64,000 nt of DNA, taken from contig JAMCPI010000014.1 in assembly GCA_023379805.1 (NCBI GenBank), forward strand, positions 62,001-126,000, in the 5' to 3' direction. The stretch is from Nitrososphaerota archaeon (lineage in GTDB: Archaea > Thermoproteota > Nitrososphaeria > Nitrososphaerales > JACPRH01). Both the position numbers and the translations under genes were made by a program. Under the pieces are notes generated by a model. That model was not told where the DNA came from. It did not search any database and saw nothing but the letters and a program-made list of their open reading frames with translations. Positions 42,307 to 51,700 of the stretch are shown in pieces; within the stretch, counting starts at the first letter, position 1, and each line of letters starts with the position of its first letter.

Positions 42307-42801
42307 ATGTCTGAAGAGAAAAGCGAGCCAATAACCAGAATATACACAATCCCACTAGACACCGCGATGATCGTCCCGAGTCACCGCAGAGCAAAGCGAG
42401 CGGTCGCCGACATCAGGAAGTTCGCAGCCAAACACATGAAGAGCGAAGAAATCAAGATAGAGCCGGATCTAAACGAAGTGATATGGAACCGCGGAATCAA
42501 ACACCCACCACGACGCATAACAGTCAAAATGGACAAGGATGAAGACGGAGTAATAACCATCTCACTACCATCAGAAACCGAGGCAGAAACAGAGACCAAG
42601 ACCAAGGCAGAACCTGAAAAGAAGAAAGAAGCCAAGACAAAAGCAGAGAAGAAACCAAAGCCCAAAGCCAAAGCTAAGACTGAAGAAGCAGAGAAAGTTG
42701 AAGAAGCCGAGCCAGAGGCTAAAGCAGAAGAAGCTATGGCTGAAGAAGAAACAGCACCCGTAGAAGAAGCAACGGAAGAAGAAAAGAAGAAGACGGAGTA
42801 G
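42307..42801 (+). CDS. rpl31e: Large-subunit ribosomal protein eL31 with long charged tail
   Basis: A 164-residue protein. Residues 1-88 are a normal eL31 (ITRIYTIPLDTAMIVPSHRRA, HMKSEEIKIEPDLNEVIWNR). Residues 89-164 are a tail of Glu, Lys, Ala and Thr (repeats such as KAEPEKKKEAK and KPKPKAKAK, then acidic), nearly doubling the usual length of about 90. Such tails are disordered and may bind RNA or chaperones. The neighbours expected in other archaea (eIF6, eL20/LX) do not follow. Confidence 0.93.
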   Translation: MSEEKSEPITRIYTIPLDTAMIVPSHRRAKRAVADIRKFAAKHMKSEEIKIEPDLNEVIWNRGIKHPPRRITVKMDKDEDGVITISLPSETEAETETKTKAEPEKKKEAKTKAEKKPKPKAKAKTEEAEKVEEAEPEAKAEEAMAEEETAPVEEATEEEKKKTE

Positions 42802-42876
42802 GAGAGTAAGCAGCGACCGGAGAACCGGTCGATCTAGCTAATCTCAGCCTATTTTATCTGGGCATAATTATTATTG

Positions 42877-43221
42877 TTATTGAACGACTAGTCTAAACCA
42901 GTTTCTGTACAGAGGCGGTATAGGTTTGCCGTACCATGTCTCGAAAAGCCGCCTGATATCCTCGGCGGATTCTACGCCGGCCAACTTCGCATCAGCGTCC
43001 GTCAGGCAGTATGGGTCAATCTCCTCACTTCTGTATACGTAGATCACTGGGGCGTTCTCATCCTTGCTTTTGAAGCGGGTTGAAGATATGTGGTACAGGC
43101 CGTTTAACCTAAACTTCCGGTAGGTGACCTCTGCTCTGCCTTGAAGAATCTGCTGGATTAGCGTTTCAGTGAATACGATGCGCTTGGTGCGTTCACCCGG
43201 AGTCTTAGACGACAGCTTCAT
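42877..43221 (-). CDS. ASCH-domain protein
   Basis: A 114-residue protein. Segments IVFTETLIQQILQGRAEVTYR, GLYHISSTRFKS, VIYVYRSEEI and AKLAGVESAEDIRRLFE fit the ASCH fold, a PUA-related RNA-binding beta-barrel. Members are thought to act on RNA or nucleosides. It is convergent with eL31. The exact role is unknown. Confidence 0.75.
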   Translation of the reverse strand: MKLSSKTPGERTKRIVFTETLIQQILQGRAEVTYRKFRLNGLYHISSTRFKSKDENAPVIYVYRSEEIDPYCLTDADAKLAGVESAEDIRRLFETWYGKPIPPLYRNWFRLVVQ

Positions 43222-43329
43222 CCCTCAATAGATCCGCCTGTAATCGAAGGAGAATAAAGAGAGGGTGAGTGAACGAACAAGCGAGCCACGTGGCAACCCA
43301 GCTTCGAGTGGATGTCGTTTTTCTTGCGC

Positions 43330-44394
43330 TTATTCGAGTTGAGCTAGTATTGAGGATAGTTCTTCGATGAGGCTACATTCCATGTCTTCTTCGTCTAGCT
43401 GCCTGTCTTTGAGTATCTGTGCCAGTGGGTCGTAGTTATCGAACTTCGTTGTCTTGAGTCCTGAGGCGAGGAGTACGGCTGTTAAGGTGCCTCCGCCGCC
43501 TGCGCTGAAGCCTTGGTGGATTTCAAGCGCGTTTCTTCCGAGCATAGTGTTAAGCCTGCTGGTCGAGGTTGCGACTTCGCTGGCTGCGAGATTGTCGTCA
43601 CCTACAAGGTAGAGTATTGCGCGTGAGGTTTCTTCAGGCTCACCTACACGATATATTGATTCAACCGCCTTTGTAGTGGCCTCTTCAGCCTTGTTGACCG
43701 AGGAGGATTCGCCGATGCTCATGATGGTGTAGCCGTCGCCTGCCACGGTGTCTACTAGGCAGTTCAGCCCTATGCTTAGCTCACCTGATGAGGAGATTAG
43801 CCCTGAGAGAGCTGAAGAGATCTTGTCATTAGCTAAAGCATAGAACTTGGAGATAGGCATCTGCTCGCGGTTCGGTATCGCGTCATTGTCAATCACGATT
43901 ACGGCGTCGCAGTTCTGTCTGACCCGTTTCAAAGAGGTGCCCGCGAAAAAGTGCTTACTCTTCTCAAAGCCGAAGGGCATCGCAACGATGCAGACCGCTC
44001 GGGTACCTTCCTCCTTCGCGATTTGAGCTAGGAGCGGAGTTAACCCTGATCCGGTGGATCCCCCGAGGCCTGCGATGAGAAATACTAGGCGTGCACCGGT
44101 CAACATCGACCGAATCTCCTTCATCTGTCTCTGCGCGACACCTCTCACGTAGCTTGGGGTGCTCTTACCGTCAAAACCGATATCTACGAACAGCTGGCTA
44201 CGTGAGCCAACAATCGGGATCTTCAAATCCCGTTGATCGCAGCTAACATACGCATATTCATCCACCCCTATGTCAGCGTTCTCTAGATGGGAGAGAATAC
44301 GGCAGCCCGCGGTGCCGATGCCGACAGCCAGAATCTTGTCTAGATTCGGGGGTGGAAGGTAATCCATCAAATCCTCTAGTACGTCGGAAGCCAT
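43330..44394 (-). CDS. Divergent FtsZ/tubulin-like GTPase
   Basis: A 354-residue protein of the FtsZ/tubulin superfamily. The N-terminus has ILAVGIGTAGCRIL (loop 1) and the nucleotide signature GLGGSTGSGLTPLLAQ (110-125; consensus GGGTGTG with two Ser changes). Later pieces are MPFGFEKSKHF and CDAVIVIDNDAI, both FtsZ-like. The synergy loop region normally holding NxDxxD is not obvious (GLNCLVDTVAGDGYT), so polymer-coupled GTP hydrolysis may be altered. Similar divergent FtsZ proteins occur in Thaumarchaeota. It could be a division protein or another filament or a non-polymerising regulator. Confidence 0.78.
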   Translation of the reverse strand: MASDVLEDLMDYLPPPNLDKILAVGIGTAGCRILSHLENADIGVDEYAYVSCDQRDLKIPIVGSRSQLFVDIGFDGKSTPSYVRGVAQRQMKEIRSMLTGARLVFLIAGLGGSTGSGLTPLLAQIAKEEGTRAVCIVAMPFGFEKSKHFFAGTSLKRVRQNCDAVIVIDNDAIPNREQMPISKFYALANDKISSALSGLISSSGELSIGLNCLVDTVAGDGYTIMSIGESSSVNKAEEATTKAVESIYRVGEPEETSRAILYLVGDDNLAASEVATSTSRLNTMLGRNALEIHQGFSAGGGGTLTAVLLASGLKTTKFDNYDPLAQILKDRQLDEEDMECSLIEELSSILAQLE

Positions 44395-44494
44395 GGCAGT
44401 AAGGTATCACGACAGGGTTTTGTTATAATCTGCATAGGATAGAAAAAATATACAATCAGTTAATAGAATGTTGACCCGACCGCGTCAACCACGC

Positions 44495-45787
44495 CTAACA
44501 CGAGGTTTCACCGACTAAACAAACCGCGGTAGCGTCCACCACTTGGACCTCCAACACCCGTCCAACCGGAATCTCCTCCCGAATAACTACCGGTCGATAC
44601 GCAGGATTCCTGCCTACAACCGCCCCCCGCACCACCTCATCCACCAACACTTTACCGCGCCACCCGACCCAACGTCTGTTATTCTGCAGCGCGACATCCC
44701 TCGCTACGCGATGAAGCAGGCGGCTCCGCGCTTTAATGAGGTGAGCGTCTAGCGGCTCTAAACGTTCAGACTCTGTTCCAGGCCTAGCGCCGAAACGCGA
44801 AATATTCACGGTATCAGGCTTCACTTCACGCACCAGCTTCAGGGTCTGCTGGAAATCCTCCTCAGTCTCAGTCGGGTAACCCACAATAATATCGGTGGAA
44901 AGACTAGATTGAGGAAAAGCTGCCCGGAACCGCTCAACAATACCTGTGAAATCCGCTACAGAATAGTCCCGTTTCATATCTCTGAGGACGCGGTCGCTAC
45001 CGCTCTGCACAGGAATGTGAATGAATTTGAAGAGACGATCGTCATCGCGGTAGAGTTTGATGAGATCGTCGAGGAGCGGCGCTGTGTGCTGAGGATTCAT
45101 CATGCCCAGCCGCACCATAAAATCACCTTCAACCGCAAGAACCTCTCTGAGAAGGCTTGGAAGGTTTTGCCCAATATCTAGCCCGTAGCAGCCGTTGTCC
45201 TGCGAGGTGAGCCATATCTCTCGGCAGCCGTCTTGAAGCGCTTGCTTCACCTCAAGACCTATGGTTTCAGGACGGTAACTGGTTAACCCGCCTTTAACCA
45301 GCTTGACTTCACAGTAGGCGCAGTTCCCAAGGCACCCTGACGAGACTTCCACGATGCCGATAACTGGGTTCGTTCTGACACGTGGCAGAAGAAGCTTCGG
45401 TTCGCCTGAGCCGTCCAAGTGAGTTCGGCGGATACCGTGTAGGGCGTCGGTGACGGCTTCTACTGTTCGGCTTAGATCGTCTGGTCCGAGGAGGCTGGCT
45501 GCTGGATTAACGGCTTCTATTAGTTGCCGCTCGGCTTTGGGCATGCATCCTGCGACGATTAGTGGGCGGCCTAGGACTGTAAGCTCTTTGATTCTACGTA
45601 TCATTTTGTGGGAGGTGGCTGTTTTCACGATGCATGTTACTAGGATGTTGACATCAGCGGATTCAGGTTTCTCGACAGGGGTGAACGAGTTGGCTTTGAG
45701 GAGTCCTGATATCATCTCTGCGTCGGCTGTGCTGGCGCTGCATCCGTGGCTCTCGATATAGAAACTGCCGTTGTTGCTTCTGCTCAT
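44495..45787 (-). CDS. tRNA threonylcarbamoyladenosine methylthiotransferase (e-MtaB/CDKAL1 type)
   Basis: A 430-residue radical SAM enzyme. The N-terminal UPF0004 domain has cysteines in ESHGCSASTADAEM, LVTCIV and VAGCMPKAER. The radical SAM cluster motif is SSGCLGNCAYCEVK near residue 152. A C-terminal TRAM domain begins near 375 (WRGKVLVDEVV). It adds a methylthio group to t6A37 in tRNA. Substitution of SASTADAEM for the bacterial NxxE segment fits the archaeal/eukaryal clade. A MoaD/ThiS-like gene ends 12 bases away on the same strand, upstream, and could supply sulfur. Confidence 0.9.
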   Translation of the reverse strand: MSRSNNGSFYIESHGCSASTADAEMISGLLKANSFTPVEKPESADVNILVTCIVKTATSHKMIRRIKELTVLGRPLIVAGCMPKAERQLIEAVNPAASLLGPDDLSRTVEAVTDALHGIRRTHLDGSGEPKLLLPRVRTNPVIGIVEVSSGCLGNCAYCEVKLVKGGLTSYRPETIGLEVKQALQDGCREIWLTSQDNGCYGLDIGQNLPSLLREVLAVEGDFMVRLGMMNPQHTAPLLDDLIKLYRDDDRLFKFIHIPVQSGSDRVLRDMKRDYSVADFTGIVERFRAAFPQSSLSTDIIVGYPTETEEDFQQTLKLVREVKPDTVNISRFGARPGTESERLEPLDAHLIKARSRLLHRVARDVALQNNRRWVGWRGKVLVDEVVRGAVVGRNPAYRPVVIREEIPVGRVLEVQVVDATAVCLVGETSC

Positions 45788-45799
45788 CTTTCTTGTTTG

Positions 45800-46087
45800 T
45801 CAACCCCCTCCGACAGGGGGCATTATAGCGATAATATCGTCGTCCTTAACTGTTAGAGATTTGAAGTAGTCTCGGGTAACGGCCTCACCGTTCAAAAGTA
45901 GAATCAACCCTTCCTGCAGATAACCGTCTGTGGTGCAGAAGCTTTTCTCAAACGGTTCACCATGGATACCGCAGAGCCTCGCAATCACGCCGTGAATAGT
46001 GGTATTGACCTCGACATCTAAAATGTCCTCTTTACGCTTAGTCACGTCTCGCACCAACGCAAAGTACTTCACGGTAACCTTCACCAA
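45800..46087 (-). CDS. MoaD/ThiS-like ubiquitin-fold protein
   Basis: A 95-residue beta-grasp protein: VKVTVKYFALVRDVTKRKED at the N-terminus and IMPPVGGG at the C-terminus. The free Gly-Gly end is what an E1-like enzyme adenylates. It may act as a sulfur carrier for molybdopterin or tRNA thiolation, or as a SAMP-type protein modifier. It is directly upstream of the MtaB gene (12 bases), which favours a tRNA sulfur role, though this is inference. Confidence 0.87.
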   Translation of the reverse strand: MVKVTVKYFALVRDVTKRKEDILDVEVNTTIHGVIARLCGIHGEPFEKSFCTTDGYLQEGLILLLNGEAVTRDYFKSLTVKDDDIIAIMPPVGGG

Positions 46088-46190
46088 ACAGCCAATTCAC
46101 CTAATCCTCATCTATTCCAGTTCAGTTTTGTAGAGCAACCTTAAATTTACGCTGCACCGTAATAAACTGTTCCAAACCCAGTTTTGATGA

Positions 46191-46971
46191 TTATCGTCTG
46201 ACGGATTGATATTTAGTTCTTCTCTGCAGAATCAGAGCGGCAGCCAATGCCACTGCTGCTACTGTAGCACTTGCTGCCCAAGCGTAGGTGGAGGAATCTG
46301 TAGTTGTTTTGATAGATGTTACTGTAGATACAGCAGCGAATACTTCTGTGGATGTTTCGGTCATGGTTGAGGTTAAGGTGGTTGAGACTACCTGCGTGGT
46401 TGTAACGGTGGTTGAATTCTCCGGCGAGACTCTGAGAATGAAGTCAAGCGGCGCATAAGGGCAGTTCTGAAGGTCGAATTGGTCCCCCAAACTCGCCTGC
46501 GAGCATCAACTCATGGTCGCCAAGCGGAGCATCTTTGCTGATCCGGAGGGTTACAGTCACATTAACCGGCTCCTTAGGCTGGAAAACGACAGAGTTTGGT
46601 TTGAATGAGGTGTTAAGCCATGCTGGTGAATACTTGACCACTGGCTTCACTGCGAAATCCCATTGTCCCGGTAAAGCTTGTGAATAGGCGTACTTGAAGC
46701 TAGCCACAGATCCAGGCCTAACCATCAATACGTTCATTGTCTGCTTGTCCACGACTTTGCTGCTTATACCTGTAAATCCTTGGAGCGATGATGGGTAAGG
46801 CCCCTCTGATGCGAACTCACCTATATTGGGTGAGCAGCCCAGAGCGTAAGCAGTGGGCAGAACTGAAGAAGAAGCCCTTAATGGCGATGCTGTAACAAGT
46901 AGGATGAACACCACCGCTATTATGATGTGGCAGAAACGTTTCTCAAATCTGATGATGAGTGGTTGTAGCAT
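46191..46971 (-). pseudogene. Surface protein gene broken by a frameshift at a G5 run
   Basis: The N-terminal part (ATG at 46971) has a hydrophobic signal segment (CHIIIAVVFILLVTASP) and a beta domain with VNVTVTLRISKDAPLGDHEL. The frame shifts at a run of five G on the minus strand (plus-strand CCCCC 46484-46488), after which it ends early at about 46444. If one G is dropped, the reading passes into the frame that continues FDLQNCPYAPLDFILRV, a Thr-rich spacer and a C-terminal membrane helix ending at 46191, giving a product of about 260 residues that parallels the gene at 46974. It may be a real pseudogene, a phase-variable gene or a sequence error. Confidence 0.65.
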
Positions 46972-46973
46972 AT

Positions 46974-47780
46974 CTATTTCACGCCCGGCTTGAGTTTTCC
47001 AGATCCATATTTTACTAAAATTATGAATATAGAGATAATGACTGCCAGTGTTGTGGCACCTAACGCCCAAGCGAGAAATAGCGGGTCTTCTACTTGTTCT
47101 GTTGAAGTGACTGAAGTTATGCGTGTAATCGTGGTTGGGAAAACAGTTGTGTATGTGCTGGTTAGGACTGCTACAGCAGTTGTGGTCTCGGTGGTGGTCG
47201 CCGTAGCCTTCTTGTCCATTGCCACCTTGAGAAAGAACTCTGAGTAACCGGAGGAACAACTAGCGTTCTGCGAACTGTCTGCACCAGTTTTCTCGACCAC
47301 CAGATAAAACAGATGCTCACTAAGCGGAGCATCCTTGCTTGCCGCAAAGGTTACAGTTACATCAACATGCTCGACGCCTGAGTGGACAAAAACGGTGGAA
47401 TTGGACGGGATGCTAAGCCATGAGGGAGCAGATAAAGCCTGTCGAAGTCCCCCATCTATCGGGCTCTCCATCTTGAATAGCGGCCTTACCGCCAAGTTAA
47501 GTGATGAGTCAGCGATGAGCCGCCTGTAAGACACCACAATACTTGCATTAGTCCCAGGCTCAGCTTTAAAGACACTGACAGGCTGACCTCCCCACATCCT
47601 ATTCCCGTCGGTTACAAGCTCATTCCCCGGCAGCGCATGTTGACCTTCAGGCACCCAATAACTCGGATCCGAAGGACAACTCAAAGCCGAAACCAAGGGC
47701 AAGCCTAATGATATCATGAAAGCTGCCATAAGTGTCAGTAACAATAATGAATGGATAGCAGCAGGTCTCGTAACCCTCAA
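46974..47780 (-). CDS. Membrane-anchored surface protein, intact paralogue
   Basis: A 268-residue protein. A signal peptide covers about residues 1-35, followed by a beta-sandwich-like domain (SYWVPEGQHALPGNELV, VDVTVTFAASKDAPLSEHLF), a Thr-rich stalk (about 195-232) and a C-terminal membrane helix (LAWALGATTLAVIISIFIIL) with a short basic tail. The stop is 3 bases before the start of the frameshifted copy, so the two arose by tandem duplication. The core shares V-x-VTVT--SKDAPL--H with that copy. The function is unknown. Confidence 0.7.
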   Translation of the reverse strand: MRVTRPAAIHSLLLLTLMAAFMISLGLPLVSALSCPSDPSYWVPEGQHALPGNELVTDGNRMWGGQPVSVFKAEPGTNASIVVSYRRLIADSSLNLAVRPLFKMESPIDGGLRQALSAPSWLSIPSNSTVFVHSGVEHVDVTVTFAASKDAPLSEHLFYLVVEKTGADSSQNASCSSGYSEFFLKVAMDKKATATTTETTTAVAVLTSTYTTVFPTTITRITSVTSTEQVEDPLFLAWALGATTLAVIISIFIILVKYGSGKLKPGVK

Positions 47781-47962
47781 ACAGGCTAGGCATAACAGGA
47801 TTCAAGATAAGCATATCTCAACCAATACAAGACACCCTGTTTAGTTAAGAAACATGAAACTAGCAAGATGGTGAACAAAGCCTTGTTTCCACCTTCTCTC
47901 TAGTCCTCTCGGTAGCCTTGCACAATCGATTTCTTGCTCAGGATTGTTGACTGTTTCTTCAG

Positions 47963-48220
47963 TTAGTCCTCGATTGATTTGACGCGCCTCATGCCCCAGA
48001 GTACCCATACGACTCCGACGAACAGCCCTGTGAGCAGGAAAGAGGCGATGGTTACGATGATGTTTTGAAACAAGGTGAACTCGGTAGACCAGAAAAGAGC
48101 GTAGAAGATGATGAATGCCAGCCACGCTGCAACTATGAAGATAGAGAGAACAGTGAGTCTGCGGCTTCTCCAATCCCAAGGAATCTGATCCTCTCCCGGT
48201 TGCCCTCGGTACTTCTTCAT
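47963..48220 (-). CDS. Small two-helix membrane protein
   Basis: An 85-residue protein with two hydrophobic helices (LSIFIVAAWLAFIIFYALFW, about residues 25-45, and IIVTIASFLLTGLFVGVVWVLW, about 54-75), a charged N-terminus with Pro/Trp (DQIPWDWRSRR) and a basic C-terminus. No family is recognised. It lies on the minus strand upstream of the surface-protein pair. Confidence 0.65.
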   Translation of the reverse strand: MKKYRGQPGEDQIPWDWRSRRLTVLSIFIVAAWLAFIIFYALFWSTEFTLFQNIIVTIASFLLTGLFVGVVWVLWGMRRVKSIED

Positions 48221-48357
48221 GCCAGATCAAGATCATTCTGCACGTATCCCAATTATAGGAATTACGCAGTCCCGCACCGCTAACATAACATTCGACAAGT
48301 ACACAAGGGATAAAAGTCAGCACCAATACTTGCTCTCTGAAGCGAATAGGTAAGCAA

Positions 48358-48702
48358 ATGGCAAATCAGAAGAAAGTTCTGATAATGCTTGCGGTAATCC
48401 TCATTGTAGGAATTAGCCTAGGTTTCTTAGTCTACACATTAACTAAGCCTAAGCCCATTTCACCCTATCCACTTCTCCCAAATGCTCCCAAATACGTCTG
48501 TGCAGAAAGTTTGCCTCAAGCTGAATGCGCTCAGCTTAAGCTTACCTGCGGTAACGGTATAATCGACCCGTACGAAACCTGTAACAACTGTGCCTTTGAC
48601 GCGGGATGCGCCGCCGGGCTAATCTGCGGCAGAGCCAATGGAACTCAAGACTATACCTGCAAATACCCAGTGGGGCTTTGCATAACTAGCCCAGCAGGCT
48701 AG
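48358..48702 (+). CDS. Cysteine-rich secreted or anchored small protein
   Basis: A 114-residue protein. One N-terminal hydrophobic segment (about residues 7-27, VLIMLAVILIVGISLGFLVY) acts as a signal or anchor. The outside part has ten cysteines, including CGNGIIDPYETCNNC and CAAGLICG, a pattern common in DUF4215-like extracellular cysteine-rich repeats. Disulfide bonds are expected. It is transcribed opposite to the surrounding surface genes. The function is unknown. Confidence 0.65.
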   Translation: MANQKKVLIMLAVILIVGISLGFLVYTLTKPKPISPYPLLPNAPKYVCAESLPQAECAQLKLTCGNGIIDPYETCNNCAFDAGCAAGLICGRANGTQDYTCKYPVGLCITSPAG

Positions 48703-48754
48703 CCCAACACCCGAAATTTGACCCTCCCTTACAGCGGGCAAAGAAAAATCAGAA

Positions 48755-51700
48755 CTATGGTGAGGAGCTACGTTTGTTGCTGTCTCTTTTTCTTAAAGCA
48801 ACTACAGCTAGCCCTGCTACTAAGAGAATAACCGCAGCTACGCCTATGATTAGCGGGTAATTCGCTGCTTCTCCACTGGATGCTCCAGTAGTGCTGACGG
48901 TTGTAGTTGTCCCTTCGGGTGTTGTTTGTCGAGTAGAGGATGTGACTGCTGCCGTTGTGCTTGTCGATGAAGTGCTGCTCTTGTCGTTTGCCGCCGCGGT
49001 TTTGGAGATAGTTGTGCTGGTACTGGTGGTGGTTGTCTGCAGTGTTGGAGGCCGAGACGCCTGTCCTGCTGTTGAAGGCATTAGTTTGATCGATACCACG
49101 TTCTGACCAGAGGGCACTGTAAAGATGATCTGGTTCGAGGTTGCGGTTTGGCTTGATGTCACCTGAGCCGAAGAATAGTTGATATTATTGACTGTGACTA
49201 TGAAGGCGCCGTTGTTAAGCAACAAAGGTATTGTTACGTTGATGTAGCCTGTTTGCGCTACCGGTGCGTATGCTTGGAACTTGAATGCTGATGATTGAGA
49301 GTCGAAACTCTGGTTGTCTATAGTGCCGTTCGTAACTATGTGAACCTCGTATTGTGTGTTGTCAGCTACAGCGGTTAAGACATAGTCTTTCAGGGCAGTG
49401 TAATCTCTTGTTAACGACGCATTTACCTGAGCAATGTAGGGCTTGCTCAGGTTTTGATACAGGTTTGCAAAGATGTTGTTATGAAGGTCATTGCTTGTGA
49501 CTGTGAAGGTGCGTGTTGTCTTGTAGCCTTGTGCGCCTACTGTGACTGTTGCTGTGTCATTACTGCCTCCCGGAAGATAGAGATTGAATGTCTTGGCTCC
49601 TGGCTGCAGAGTAAAGCTGTAGCTGAACGGATTCTCTGGATCTGAGACCACAACCTTCGCGGTGATGCCTTGGATATGGGATCCTGTTTCTACGTCGATG
49701 AGGTTGAGTAAAACCGCTGTGCCAGGTACTACGGGTGTGCCTTCTCTGTTTGCTCTACCTGTATTACTGATCCACAAGCGGGAATGGAGGCGGGCATCCG
49801 CTATTGCGACTGGATCAGTCGTTCGATCAAGAATACCCGTGGCGCTTTTTATAACAGTCCAGCTTGTTTTTCCAATCGGTTCGCCAATATCCCATCTTGC
49901 GTTGCTGTTTGTGTCGTTAAAGATGTCTCGATCAATGAAGGTTTGGTTTACGCCTGGAATGGCTTTGAATGTTTGCCAGAGCTGGTAAGTGTTCTGAATG
50001 TTTCTAGAGGTTACCGTTACCCATAGCTGAGTGATCGGGATGTTTGCTCCGTCTGCGTGAAGAGTTTGAACAGCTCCTGGACTCCAGCTATAGTTTCCGC
50101 TCCATGAGGTGGAGATATCTCGCAACGCACTTGCGACAGAGAACTCTTCGGGCCAAGGCCAGACCTTGTGGTTGGAGTTCAGGTTAGTGACCCCTCCTGC
50201 CCATACATACAGTTGTGAGTCAGGTCTCTTGTCTATGTAATGGGCAACTAAGGTGGAGTAATACTCAGCCCATCCTTCAACCCAAGCATCTATTGAGCTA
50301 GGATTCCTGTAACCCGCGTGATTATATCCGGTTATCCTCGGGAGGTTATTGGATCCACCTATAGGGGAATACCACATTACTGCATGTCCAAACTCGTGCC
50401 AAACCGTATTCATCGGTTCGTTGGGTCCACCGATAACTGAGTCTTCTGGCGGGATGTTTACGGCGGGCTGATTACCCCGTGCAGAGAACTTGGTCATATT
50501 GTCTACGCTAAAGACTCTTACCTGCAGCATTCTGTTGAATATTCCATCTGCTCCTAAAACATCTCTAGCTAACTCATAGGCTTGATGAGTTCTGTAGTAG
50601 ATGTAAGCGTCATCATCAACATACACGGTGTTAGACGCGGTTGTACGTAATACTGCGCTCAAAGCTGGGATGGTAGAGGTTGTACTTAGTATGGTGCGCA
50701 AGAGTAGTTTAGATGCGTCAATCTTGACGAAGTTGTCATTCACCTTTATACTGCTTAGGTGATCGGTTTGGAAGATTACTGTAGCATTGCTTCCGAATGG
50801 AGGAATTTGACCGGGGTTTCCTGAGTAATCCATGATCGTGAATCTGCCGTCTTTCTGAGTTAGGTTGACTCTGAAGGTGTAGGGGGGATTAGCTAAGGAT
50901 AGTGGCTGCGGTAGAAGCGCACTGAATACGCCTGCTGAGTCGGTGTAAGTGGTAGTTATGTTCTTGGCAACTTCTCCATTGTATTGAAGTATGTCTACTC
51001 TGACCTCTTTAAGTGGCAGAAACTCACCATTCACTGTTACACCTACGCTTCCTGATAATGGTTGGAACGCGAAGACCTGAGAGTAGTTTGAGTTCTTGGG
51101 GGTTGCAGTAGCAAGTATCCATCCTTGCGACATTTCTAGCTCATAGGCATAAGTCCAGTCAAGTTGTATTCTGTGGGTTACTGAGGATATGTTTCCAGGC
51201 GTCTCATCAAGCTGTTTCAGGTTAACGGTGTAAAGGAAGATGCCGGTTGAATTTTTCTGGTTAGGAACTAGATCTTTTACAAGCCATGCGGCGATTTCAT
51301 CACCCATCTCGAGCGATGGGCTACCGCTCACCCCCGGCTTGTTCGTCATGTCAAGCGTACCATTGAGATGACTCTTCTTCATAGTGTAAAGCCTATCCTG
51401 TGAGATACTGTAGAAGTAGACATAAGATGTCAGGTTCCCACGGGACCGGGTATCCCAAGAAACCCAGCCGTTAGAGAGTTTAAGACTACCCCGCGTACCC
51501 TCTGTTTGAGGGAGACTCTTTACTCCAAAGCTAGGATCGTAGAGAAAAACATTATGCTGCTCATCTCGCCAGATGAGTCTTTTCCCATCCGAATGCACGT
51601 CTAGCACATTTGCCAAGTCTAAAGAGGAGCTTGTCATAAATGTCTTGGAGCCAGTCGAATCATCGTAGAGCCAGATGCGGTAATTTTCCTTACCGGTGGT

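Noticed and set aside
46444-47259. 271-codon frame read as one protein
   Set aside because: Its first part crosses the intact paralogue in the wrong frame; only the part from the ATG at 46971 looks like a protein.
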